64,000 bases of DNA from CAVYGN01 sp964413265 (GTDB lineage: Bacteria > Spirochaetota > Brevinematia > Brevinematales > JAOACQ01): contig CAYPRX010000002.1 of the NCBI GenBank assembly GCA_964413265.1, positions 62,001-126,000 on the forward strand, in the 5' to 3' direction. The position numbers and the translations under genes are program-made. The notes under the pieces were generated by a model. The model saw only the letters and a program-made list of their open reading frames with translations. It was not told the DNA's origin and ran no database searches. Shown one piece after another: positions 16,049-24,564 of this stretch. Numbering within the stretch: the first letter of the stretch is position 1; every line of letters starts with the position of its first letter.

Positions 16049-18106
16049 CTATTGCTCGTTGTTTTTCATCTGGCTGTTAAGCCACTTTTCCTTGTTGGCG
16101 GTTTCAGTCAGTACCTGGTTCATCTTGCCGTATTTCTCTCTTAAATCCTGTTCATATATGACAAGGTCTCGGTTCATTTTTTCAATGTCTTTTTGCCCAT
16201 CCTTTATTTTATTATTATTAAAGACGATTCGCTCTTCGAAAAAGCTTCCGGCGCCTAAACTGAGCCTCAAAGTCTGATTAATAGCAACGGCAGCTCCTGA
16301 ATCTTTAATAAGATCGCCGTGAGTGTCATAAGCGAATAGCTGTTCAACTCCTTCGAACCTTGTCTTTAATTCTGAACGAAATTTTTCAAGTTCAAAATTC
16401 AGTAGACCAATCCTCGCAGAATTCCATTCATCGGAATTTTTATCAAAAGAGCCGTTCCTTTTCGTGAAAATACCTATCTGTTCCAGCAGTGAAAGCTGTC
16501 TATCGTAAATCGTTTTATAAGGTGCAGACGGTATTTCTCTGAGCCTGTTCATAAGAATAATGACAGGACTTTCGGCCTGGAAAGCACCGATTTTCAGGTT
16601 ATCCTGGCTTCTCTGGCTTAATGGAGTATGATCCAGATTAGGTGTTGTAACGACATGCAGGTATTCCATCGTTTTATTATAGCTTTCAATCCAAGCACTC
16701 AGCGAATCTTCGATCTTCTTATAGTTATGATCTATGGAGGCCGTCACAGGTTCCTTTGATTCTGATTTCAGGGTTATTGTTACACCGTCAATCAGGTTGT
16801 CGATAATGTTTTTGTCTCTTTTGACTTCCACGCCATCAAAATTAATAATGGAGTCGCAGGCCCTGCTGATGATGTTTTTCGGCTGAATGCCTCCTTCGGA
16901 TATCTTTGTAACGAGACGTGCATCTGATATCAGAAATTCCCTGTCTGTGTTTTTATTTCTTACGGTTAATTTTACAACCGTTTTGTCCTTATATGTACCA
17001 AGTGAATTACTGAAGTTTCCTGTATTGTCAATGTAATAACTTTTACCTGTTCCATCGTCGAAAGAAAGTGTCAGGATCTCAGTGTAGTTTGAAATGATTT
17101 CAGGCGCTTTTTTATTTTCTTCGAAGTAAGATATCAAACTGCCTCCTGAAACTGTTACATTCGAAACAGATACTGGCTCCATTAAATTTATATCTAAATT
17201 CGGGGCATTGATATTAGTTTCAGCAGGAGCCGGATTATAAGGACGCATCAAAGCGTTAAAATAGAATACGGTTCCTTCCGATATCCTTATATTTTCCTGC
17301 AAGAGATTAACTTCTCCCTCGTCGCCGGGCATGAGACGCACTCTATTCGAATCAGATGAAATCGGGTTTGCCGATTTTGCTGAAAGCCTGCTGAAATCTA
17401 TCTTTTTTTCATCAGTTTTTGGCTCTCCCTCTCCAAGGAGGTTTATTTCCCTGAGAGCTGAGATGTCCCCGCTGAAGTTAAGTTTATTTTTTTCACCGGT
17501 ATCTTTCCCGCTGATTACTAAAATTGAAGAAGTATCGGTATCATTGATAATGCGGGTATCGATTACATCCCGGGCCTGCTGCTGCAGGGCATCTGCGAGC
17601 TGGTATATGGTTCCGCCGGCAAATTTGAATTTGAAGCTCTTGCCGCCGATGCTGACGGTAAATTCGCATGGGGGCAGGGCTTTATTCTTGGGGTACGACG
17701 AACTCATAAAAGAATCGGGCTTGGCGGTCTGAAGAACCTTAATTTTATAGTCCTCTTTTTTTGCTTTTCTTTCTGCTGATACTTCAAGAACAGCAGGGTC
17801 TGAAGAGGTGCCGACCATATCTCTGAAAGGAGTTTTAAAATCGTACAGAGCTCTTGATTTATCATCAAGATCCCTCAAATACTTTGTGATGTCCCTCGCT
17901 ATATCGCTTTCGAGCTTATAATCCTGAATTTCGGCTTCTTTTTTTTGAATCGGTATCTTCTTTATTAATAAAAGTTTCTGAATTGTGTCTTCGGTATTTA
18001 TTTGATTGTTGCCCGGTATATTAAAATGGACCTGATTGCCGGCATCCTGTGAAAAAACTGTTGAGAAAAAACCTGCCATTATCATTATTATTATTGATAT
18101 CTTCAT
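16049..18106 (-). CDS. fliD: FliD (flagellar filament cap) homologue with an N-terminal Sec signal peptide
   Basis: This 685-residue protein resembles FliD at both ends. The N-terminal block (about 30-130) has 'IPGNNQINTEDTIQKLL...IPIQKKEAEIQDYKL' and 'VSAERKAKKEDYKIKVLQTAKPDSF'. The C-terminal block (about 420-670) has 'ITLKSESKEPVTASID', 'IESYNKTMEYL' and a terminal coiled coil. FliD caps the growing flagellar filament and is normally exported by the flagellar type III system without a cleavable signal. Here residues 1-19 form a typical signal peptide (MKIS, hydrophobic core, VFS before Gln20), implying Sec export. No other flagellar gene is present in the window. A TCCGATAA element at 18155-18162 resembles a sigma-28 -10 box but has no matching -35. 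It may be a periplasmic-flagellum cap or a repurposed surface or periplasmic protein. Confidence 0.8.
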   Translation of the reverse strand: MKISIIIMIMAGFFSTVFSQDAGNQVHFNIPGNNQINTEDTIQKLLLIKKIPIQKKEAEIQDYKLESDIARDITKYLRDLDDKSRALYDFKTPFRDMVGTSSDPAVLEVSAERKAKKEDYKIKVLQTAKPDSFMSSSYPKNKALPPCEFTVSIGGKSFKFKFAGGTIYQLADALQQQARDVIDTRIINDTDTSSILVISGKDTGEKNKLNFSGDISALREINLLGEGEPKTDEKKIDFSRLSAKSANPISSDSNRVRLMPGDEGEVNLLQENIRISEGTVFYFNALMRPYNPAPAETNINAPNLDINLMEPVSVSNVTVSGGSLISYFEENKKAPEIISNYTEILTLSFDDGTGKSYYIDNTGNFSNSLGTYKDKTVVKLTVRNKNTDREFLISDARLVTKISEGGIQPKNIISRACDSIINFDGVEVKRDKNIIDNLIDGVTITLKSESKEPVTASIDHNYKKIEDSLSAWIESYNKTMEYLHVVTTPNLDHTPLSQRSQDNLKIGAFQAESPVIILMNRLREIPSAPYKTIYDRQLSLLEQIGIFTKRNGSFDKNSDEWNSARIGLLNFELEKFRSELKTRFEGVEQLFAYDTHGDLIKDSGAAVAINQTLRLSLGAGSFFEERIVFNNNKIKDGQKDIEKMNRDLVIYEQDLREKYGKMNQVLTETANKEKWLNSQMKNNEQ

Positions 18107-18331
18107 TAAAGGGCCCCCTCTATAATATGAATATTATACAATAAATCTAACTACTTATCGGAAGAATTGCAAAAAATAGAATATTTTGGAAATACAATCG
18201 CTCTCAAGTAATTATACCCATGGATCAGATGAGAAATTGAATTTTTAAGCCTTTATTATGAAATATTATTTCCCGTTTTTTTTGTGCTGGATTATATTAC
18301 TATGGGAATTTAATATATAAAGGGGGATCTC

Positions 18332-19306
18332 ATGTCAAAAAAATTCGGAATCGGTTTCATAGGAGCCGGCGAGGTATCAGTTCTTCATGCAAAGGCGCTG
18401 CGTGATATTCCGGGTTCGGAACTGGTCGGATTATGGAACCGCACAGCTGAAAGATCAGCCTTAAGGGCAAAAGAGGAGAACTGCAGGATGTTTTCCTCTG
18501 CCGAAGAATTGGTAAAAGATCCCGGTATTGATGCTGTTTTCATATTAACCAACCAGGAAACCCACCTGAAATATTCAAAAATGGCTATGGAATCGGGCAA
18601 GCATGTTCTAATTGAAAAACCCCTCGGCATGAATGTGGAAGAAATTGAGGAAATGAAATCTGTAGCTCAAAAAACGGGAGTTGTCTGCATGCCAGGCCAT
18701 AATATGATACATGAAGAAAGCATCAAACGGGCGCATAGGATCATACAAAACGGCGATTTAGGAAAAATCGTATCATGCTATGTAATGTATAATATTCAGC
18801 ATTCCGAGCAGCGTGCTTCAACCCTTCCGGGAGTGATCCGCCACATCTGCACGCACAACCTTTATACGATGATCTATCTAACGGGAAGCTGGCCGAAAAG
18901 GGTGAACGGCTTTAAAGCCAATATCCATTATGAAAAGATCGATAGTGAAGATATTACTCTTGTAAATCTTGAACTGGAAAATGGCGCTCTCGGGCATATA
19001 TGTGCCAGCTTTGCTGCAGACGATCTTTCTCCGGCTCCATGGACTTTCACTGCCAAGGTTATAGGCCTGGGAGGTACCGTCCATTACACATATAACGATT
19101 GGGTTGAGGCGAAAAAGGGTATTTCTCACTCTCATACATATACAGCTTACCAGGCCACATTAACCAATGAAGACCGTTATTTCATGGGGATCTGTCAAAA
19201 TGGCGGAGAATTGCTCTCAACAATGGATGATGCGATTTCATGCATGAAAACAACGATCGCCCTTGAAAAAGCCATTGATGAGGGAATTACGGTCGAAATA
19301 CGGTAG
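18332..19306 (+). CDS. Gfo/Idh/MocA family NAD(P)-dependent oxidoreductase
   Basis: The 324-residue protein starts with a Rossmann fold ('IGFIGAGEVSVLHAKAL', 8-23) and carries the family EKP motif at 95-97 ('LIEKPLGMN') with the catalytic lysine; the C-terminal domain contains 'GVIRHICTHNLYTMIYLTG', where a histidine typically acts in catalysis. Such enzymes oxidise or reduce sugars, inositols and related compounds. Substrate cannot be assigned. An AGGGGG site precedes the ATG by five bases. A stand-alone PAS protein gene follows 13 bases downstream, so the two probably share a transcript. Its paralogue is encoded at 60.7 kb. Confidence 0.9.
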   Translation: MSKKFGIGFIGAGEVSVLHAKALRDIPGSELVGLWNRTAERSALRAKEENCRMFSSAEELVKDPGIDAVFILTNQETHLKYSKMAMESGKHVLIEKPLGMNVEEIEEMKSVAQKTGVVCMPGHNMIHEESIKRAHRIIQNGDLGKIVSCYVMYNIQHSEQRASTLPGVIRHICTHNLYTMIYLTGSWPKRVNGFKANIHYEKIDSEDITLVNLELENGALGHICASFAADDLSPAPWTFTAKVIGLGGTVHYTYNDWVEAKKGISHSHTYTAYQATLTNEDRYFMGICQNGGELLSTMDDAISCMKTTIALEKAIDEGITVEIR

Positions 19307-19319
19307 TGAGGAGATTTTT

Positions 19320-19724
19320 ATGATCGACAGGATGAACGAGGAGATGGTGAGGGCGGTGATCGAGGCTTTACCAGTCGAGATCACGGTTATCGATTCGAAT
19401 GATGAGGTTGTCGGCTGGAATCGGCATGATTCGAGGCTGTTTTTCAGGCCTCTGTCGTCACTTGGCCTTAATTTCAGGAACTGTCACCCTCAGGAAAGCC
19501 TTTCAAAGGTTCTTGCAATAGTAGATGAAATGAGATCGGGAAAAAGGGACAAAGCGCGTTTCTGGATAGATTTGAGCGTAAAGGATGATGCGAACAAACA
19601 CAAGGTGTTGATTGAATTTTTTGCTCTGCGCGATAGTCAGGGTAAATATCTCGGATGTATGGAGTGTACAAGGGACGTTGAAGATATTATGCACCTTGAA
19701 GGGCAAAAAAGACTGCTTGATTAA
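19320..19724 (+). CDS. Stand-alone PAS-domain protein (DUF438-type PAS)
   Basis: The 134-residue product is a single PAS domain of the kind found at the C-terminus of DUF438 proteins: 'ALPVEITVIDSNDEVVGWN', 'LGLNFRNCHPQESL', 'KRDKARFWIDL' and 'GKYLGCMECTRDVEDI'. This PAS subtype often binds heme or another small ligand in anaerobes. The usual DUF438 and hemerythrin-like domains are missing and no output domain is present, so signalling must go through a partner or it acts as a ligand-binding protein. I chose ATG at 19320, with GAGGAG seven bases upstream, over an in-frame ATG at 19263 that would lie inside the oxidoreductase gene. Its stop is 10 bases from the convergent acetyltransferase gene. 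Confidence 0.85.
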   Translation: MIDRMNEEMVRAVIEALPVEITVIDSNDEVVGWNRHDSRLFFRPLSSLGLNFRNCHPQESLSKVLAIVDEMRSGKRDKARFWIDLSVKDDANKHKVLIEFFALRDSQGKYLGCMECTRDVEDIMHLEGQKRLLD

Positions 19725-19734
19725 CGGAATAACA

Positions 19735-20700
19735 TTATTTTGTACCTGGAAAGATGTAATGAAAAGCAGCTCCTGTATAGCTCAAATGAAATCCTGAATC
19801 CTCGGCGGCTTCAATCAGCTCTGAATTTTCGGCATCTATCCAGACTTCGAGAAGACAGTAATCTTCAAGCCTTGCTTTAATGTCTCTGAGCATCTCTGCC
19901 TCAATTCCGTTTCCTTTGTACTCATCGATAACGATAACGTCCAGTATCTTATAAATGAATTTATCCGTTTTTAAAGTTTTTTTGCAGATATCATCCTCAG
20001 TGATATTGATGAAACCTGCATTTTTTGAACCTCTTTTATAGATATAGCATTTTGATTTACCTTTATAAATGCTTCTCCGTGCGTTGTCTATGAGATAATC
20101 TTTAAGCCTGACTGCATCGTAATTTTTTTCTTTTAATAATGAGACAGGCCTTGACAATCCTCGAAGAAAATTCTCTATCTCGGTACCTTCCGGTAAAACG
20201 ATATTTTTGTTTAATGATGGAGTTTGATCTTCCCCCGTACTGTAGTATCTGAAAATATGCCAGCCCATTCTGAAATGGAAACCGCATGATTCATAAACCT
20301 GAATAGCAGGATAATTATAAAGATCTGTTCCGACGGTCACAATTTCAGTACCGGTTTTTAAAAGTCTATCCAGTGCATTTTTTACGAGTTGCTTGCCGAT
20401 GCTTTGCCCTCTGAAATTCGGATCAACGGCAAGAAGTAGAATACTGCCTGTTTTTTTCCCTGCAGCATTTGAAAGTGCAAGATTTACTGAGAAGGTTATA
20501 AATCCAATTATCCTGTCGCCTTCCTGGACGACCAGGGACATTGATGAAGGGGCCAGGAGCATATCATAAGCAAAAGCGGGATATATGGATTTGGTAATGC
20601 TGCTGATATGCGTGTCGAAAGAATACGGCGAAGTATCGAAAAGCCGGGATAATTCTATCAGCTCCGGTATGTCGCCATTAATGGAGTCCCTGTAAATCAT
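19735..20700 (-). CDS. Tandem GNAT-domain N-acetyltransferase
   Basis: The 321 residues hold two GNAT folds. The first (about 1-150) has the acetyl-CoA pyrophosphate loop 'VDPNFRGQSIGKQLV' and 'YPAIQVYESCGFHFR'. The second (about 160-320) is more diverged, with 'VIDEYKGNGIEAEML' and 'ELIEAAEDSGFHLSY'. Both motif A loops look able to bind CoA. Tandem GNATs usually acetylate small amines, aminoglycosides or protein N-termini; substrate is unknown. The start ATG faces a 195-base spacer shared with nifJ. The 3' end converges with the PAS gene. Confidence 0.85.
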   Translation of the reverse strand: MIYRDSINGDIPELIELSRLFDTSPYSFDTHISSITKSIYPAFAYDMLLAPSSMSLVVQEGDRIIGFITFSVNLALSNAAGKKTGSILLLAVDPNFRGQSIGKQLVKNALDRLLKTGTEIVTVGTDLYNYPAIQVYESCGFHFRMGWHIFRYYSTGEDQTPSLNKNIVLPEGTEIENFLRGLSRPVSLLKEKNYDAVRLKDYLIDNARRSIYKGKSKCYIYKRGSKNAGFINITEDDICKKTLKTDKFIYKILDVIVIDEYKGNGIEAEMLRDIKARLEDYCLLEVWIDAENSELIEAAEDSGFHLSYTGAAFHYIFPGTK

Positions 20701-20834
20701 TTTATACCTCCCACGGCTCCATCCGGATATTAAGAATATTATAAAAAATCATTGAATATTAATCAATAAGTCATTTAAAAGAGAACTTTATCTGATTAAT
20801 TTTTGAGCCTATCTACTTTAAACAGCATTATTAT

Positions 20835-20863
20835 TTGTGATTTTTTGCCAATGGAGGTATAAT
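20835..20863 (+). promoter_or_regulatory. Predicted sigma-70 promoter for nifJ
   Basis: TTGTGA at 20835-20840 and a perfect TATAAT at 20858-20863 are separated by 17 bases. The expected transcription start near 20870 leaves a ~26-base leader. A GGAGG within the spacer and a second GGAGGA nearer the ATG (about 20885-20890) are visible; the latter is the ribosome-binding site. Confidence 0.6.
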
Positions 20864-20895
20864 AAAATCGTTTATTTAGTGTATGGAGGACAGTT

Positions 20896-23800
20896 ATGGC
20901 AAAATCCATGGAAATGATGGATGGTAATAACGCAGCATCTTATGTGGCATATGCTTTTTCAGAGGTTGCCGCTATTTACCCGATAACCCCATCTTCTACA
21001 ATGGCCGAATTTTGTGACGATTGGGCAAGTGAAGGGAAAAGGAATATGTTCGGGGATATAGTCAGGGTGATAGAGATGCAGTCGGAAGCAGGAGCAGCTG
21101 GAGCAGTACATGGTTCTCTTCAGGGAGGCGCACTTACGACGACATTCACTTGTTCACAGGGGTTGTTGCTGATGATCCCCAATATGTATAAAATTGCGGG
21201 GGAACTTTTACCTGGTGTATTTCATGTCAGTGCGAGAGCTGTCGCTTCTCATGCATTATCGATTTTTGGGGACCACTCTGATGTCATGGCATGTCGCCAG
21301 ACCGGATTTGCTATGCTTGCATCGGGGTCTGTGCAGGAAATCCTGGATATTGCACCTGTAGCCCATTTAACTGCCCTGAAAACACGTATTCCTTTTTTAC
21401 ATTTCTTCGACGGTTTCAGGACTTCTGCTGAAGTACAAAAAGTTGAATCCCTTGAATATTCAGATTATGAAAAGTTGATCGACAAAAAGGCTCTCGATGA
21501 ATTCAGAAAAAGAGCGCTGTCGCCTGAGAAACCCGTAACAAGGGGAACTGCTCAGAACCCGGATATCTTTTTCCAGGCAAAGGAATCGGCAAACAGGTAT
21601 TATGATGCCGTTCCAGACTCAATTGAATCATACATGCAGGAAATACAGAGACTTACCGGAAGGGAATATCATCCATTTAATTATTACGGTGCTGAAAATG
21701 CAGAAAATATTATAGTAGCCATGGGATCAATTACGGATATTTCAAAACCGGTTATTGATTATTTGCTAAAAAAAGGCGAAAAAGTTGGAATTATTTCAGT
21801 TCATCTTTTCAGACCTTTCTCTTCAAAGTATTTCTTTAACGTTATTCCGAAAACGGTTAAAAGGATTGCGGTCCTTGACAGGTGTAAGGAACCGGGGGCA
21901 ATTGGAGAACCTCTTTACCTTGATGTTAGGAGCCTTTTTTATAACATGGAAAATGCGCCAAAGATCGTCGGTGGCAGGTATGGCCTGGCATCGAAAGACA
22001 CCACGCCTGAGCAGATTATTGCGATTTACGATAACCTTAAAAATAAGGAGCCAAAGGACCAGTTTACGGTCGGAATTGTCGATGATGTCACCTTCAAATC
22101 TCTTCCTGTCGGAGGAAGCGTCGATGTATGTCCTGAAGGAACTTTCGAGGCTAAATTTTACGGAATCGGATCCGATGGTACTGTCGGTGCAAATAAAAAC
22201 TCCATTAAGATAATCGGGGATAATACGAATAAATATGCTCAGGCGTATTTCGCTTATGATTCGAAAAAATCAGGCGGTCTGTCAATCTCCCATCTCCGTT
22301 TCGGTGATAAGCCTATTCAGTTGCCGTATTACATCACAAATCCTAACTTTGTTGCCTGTCATGTAAGCTCTTATCTGGATAAATACAATATGATAAAGGG
22401 CCTGCGAAAAGGAGGCACTTTCCTGCTTAACAGCATTTGGGATGAAAAGGAAGTTGTCAAGCATATTCCGGATTATATGAAAAAATATATGGCTGATAAC
22501 GATATAAAATTCTATATGATCAACGCGACTGAGATCGCAGAAGATCTTGGATTGGGAGCAAGAACGAATACTATTATGCAGTCGGCTTTTTTCAAACTTA
22601 CTGATGTTATATCCTACGAAGATGCTATGAAGTATATGAAGAAAGCAATATATAAAACTTATGGAAGAAAAGGTGACAAAATTGTCAATATGAATTATGC
22701 AGCTATTGAAAAGGGCGGAGAAGTTAAGAAAATAAATATCCCCGTGGAATGGAAAAAATTAAGCAGTTCAAAAGAGAATAAAAACAAAGATCTGCCGGAT
22801 TACGTCAGGGATATTATGATCCCTGTGAACGCCCAGGAGGGGGATGACCTCCCGGTCAGTGCTTTTAAAGAGATGGAGGACGGGACATTCCCGAACAGTA
22901 CTTCCATGTATGAGAAAAGAGGAATTGCTGTAAACGTTCCTGAATGGATACCTGAAGACTGCATACAATGCAACCAATGCTCTTTCGTCTGTCCTCATGC
23001 TGTGATAAGGCCTTTCTTAATCGATGAAAAAGAAATGAAATTAATCCCAGAAGGCACTAAAACATTGAAGGCCATTGGGAGAGGGCTGGAAAATTACCAT
23101 TACAAAATTCAGGTCAGTGTGCTGGACTGCGCAGGATGCGGAAACTGTGCGGACATATGTCCGGGTAAACAGAATAAAAAGGCTCTTATCATGAAACCTC
23201 TGGAAAGTCAGAAGGAAGAAATAAAGCTGTGGAATTATATTTCGGAAAATGTCAGTTATAAAGATAACCTGATGGAGAAATCTACCATCAAGGGAAGTCA
23301 GTTCTCGAGACCTTTATTTGAATTCTCGGGTTGTTGTGCTGGATGCGGTGAGACGCCTTATATCAAGGTTATCACCCAGCTTTTCGGCGACAGGATGATC
23401 ATTGCCAACGCTACGGGTTGTTCATCGATTTACGGAGGCTCTGCTCCTTCAGCTCCTTATTGCGTCAATGCGGAGGGTCATGGCCCAGCATGGGCTAATT
23501 CGCTCTTCGAGGATACGGCTGAATACGGCTTCGGTATGGTACTTGCAGATCATCAAATGAAAGATAGAATTGAGATTCTGATGAAAAAGGCTATTGAAAG
23601 CGGAATTTCCCCGGAAATCAGATCAGCCTTTGAAGAATGGATGGGAGGTAGAACCAGCGCAGAGAAATCAAGGATTGCTTCTGATAAGATAAAAAAGTTG
23701 CTGGCTAAAGAAAAATCCGGAATTCTTGGCGAAATAAATGATCTTGAGAGCTTCCTGATCAAAAAATCACATTGGGCTTTCGGCGGAGACGGCTGGGCTT

Positions 23801-24411
23801 ATGATATCGGTTACGGTGGACTGGATCATGTTCTTGCTATGGGTGAGGATATAAACCTGCTCGTTCTTGACACTGAGGTATATTCAAATACCGGAGGTCA
23901 GGCTTCCAAGTCCACTCCTACGGCTGCGATAGCTAGATTTGCAGCTTCAGGTAAAAAGACGAGTAAAAAGGATCTAGGATTGATGGCCATGAGTTATGGT
24001 TATGCTTATGTGGCGCAGGTTGCAATTGGCGCTAATAAGGTCCAGTTCTTGAAGGCCGTAACAGAAGCTGAAAGTTATCCGGGACCTTCTCTGATCATAG
24101 CTTATGCACCTTGTATTCAGCAGGGAATTTATGCCGGCATGGGAAAATCTCAGGAGGAGGAAAAAAGAGCTGTTGATTGCGGCTACTGGCATCTTTACCG
24201 CTATAACCCTCTTCTTTCCGGGGAAGGTAAAAATCCTTTTATGCTGGATTCAAAAGAACCTTCTGCAAGCTTACGTGATTTTCTCATGGGTGAAATCAGG
24301 TTTGCCTCGCTTGTAAAGATGTTCCCGGCGAAGGCTGAAGCACTTCTTAAATTAGCCGAAAAGAATGCGGGGTTCCGTTACCAGAGTTATAAAAAGCTTG
24401 CAGGGCAGTAA
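20896..24411 (+). CDS. nifJ: Pyruvate:ferredoxin (flavodoxin) oxidoreductase
   Basis: The 1171-residue single-chain PFOR has domains in the expected order: thiamine-binding pyrimidine domain (~1-240), CoA-binding transketolase C-like domain (~250-400), gamma domain (~415-620), a two-cluster ferredoxin region with 'CIQCNQCSFVCP' (about 689-700) and 'CAGCGNCADICP' (about 745-756), and the thiamine-binding domain with 'GCCAGCGETPY' (~812), 'ANATGCSSIYGG' and 'GDGWAYDIGYGG' (~963). It oxidises pyruvate to acetyl-CoA and CO2 in the cytoplasm, passing electrons to ferredoxin or flavodoxin. The cysteines for three clusters are present. It is monocistronic, with its own promoter and terminator. With hydE it points to anaerobic fermentation with possible H2 production. 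A GGAGGA site lies five bases before the ATG. Confidence 0.98.
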   Translation: MAKSMEMMDGNNAASYVAYAFSEVAAIYPITPSSTMAEFCDDWASEGKRNMFGDIVRVIEMQSEAGAAGAVHGSLQGGALTTTFTCSQGLLLMIPNMYKIAGELLPGVFHVSARAVASHALSIFGDHSDVMACRQTGFAMLASGSVQEILDIAPVAHLTALKTRIPFLHFFDGFRTSAEVQKVESLEYSDYEKLIDKKALDEFRKRALSPEKPVTRGTAQNPDIFFQAKESANRYYDAVPDSIESYMQEIQRLTGREYHPFNYYGAENAENIIVAMGSITDISKPVIDYLLKKGEKVGIISVHLFRPFSSKYFFNVIPKTVKRIAVLDRCKEPGAIGEPLYLDVRSLFYNMENAPKIVGGRYGLASKDTTPEQIIAIYDNLKNKEPKDQFTVGIVDDVTFKSLPVGGSVDVCPEGTFEAKFYGIGSDGTVGANKNSIKIIGDNTNKYAQAYFAYDSKKSGGLSISHLRFGDKPIQLPYYITNPNFVACHVSSYLDKYNMIKGLRKGGTFLLNSIWDEKEVVKHIPDYMKKYMADNDIKFYMINATEIAEDLGLGARTNTIMQSAFFKLTDVISYEDAMKYMKKAIYKTYGRKGDKIVNMNYAAIEKGGEVKKINIPVEWKKLSSSKENKNKDLPDYVRDIMIPVNAQEGDDLPVSAFKEMEDGTFPNSTSMYEKRGIAVNVPEWIPEDCIQCNQCSFVCPHAVIRPFLIDEKEMKLIPEGTKTLKAIGRGLENYHYKIQVSVLDCAGCGNCADICPGKQNKKALIMKPLESQKEEIKLWNYISENVSYKDNLMEKSTIKGSQFSRPLFEFSGCCAGCGETPYIKVITQLFGDRMIIANATGCSSIYGGSAPSAPYCVNAEGHGPAWANSLFEDTAEYGFGMVLADHQMKDRIEILMKKAIESGISPEIRSAFEEWMGGRTSAEKSRIASDKIKKLLAKEKSGILGEINDLESFLIKKSHWAFGGDGWAYDIGYGGLDHVLAMGEDINLLVLDTEVYSNTGGQASKSTPTAAIARFAASGKKTSKKDLGLMAMSYGYAYVAQVAIGANKVQFLKAVTEAESYPGPSLIIAYAPCIQQGIYAGMGKSQEEEKRAVDCGYWHLYRYNPLLSGEGKNPFMLDSKEPSASLRDFLMGEIRFASLVKMFPAKAEALLKLAEKNAGFRYQSYKKLAGQ

Positions 24412-24430
24412 AATAGTTAAATTAGAAAAT

Positions 24431-24468
24431 GGCCTCGTCAATAATTTTTCGCCGGGGCTTTTTATTTT
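24431..24468 (+). terminator. Rho-independent terminator after nifJ
   Basis: GCCTCG (24432-24437) can pair with CGGGGC (24453-24458) with one G-U pair, followed at once by TTTTTATTTT. It starts 20 bases after the nifJ stop, fitting the end of a single-gene transcript. Confidence 0.65.
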
Positions 24469-24564
24469 ATAAATCCAGCTAATAATTCTCACTCATTTAG
24501 CCGAAAAATACAAACAGAGAAAATATGTTTTATTTAAAAATTCTTATCTCGAAGAGGAACCTTT

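Noticed and set aside
18155..18162. TCCGATAA upstream of the FliD-like gene resembles a sigma-28 -10 box.
   Set aside because: No TAAA -35 lies at the right spacing, so I did not call a flagellar-sigma promoter; a TATAAT nearby lacks a clear -35 as well.
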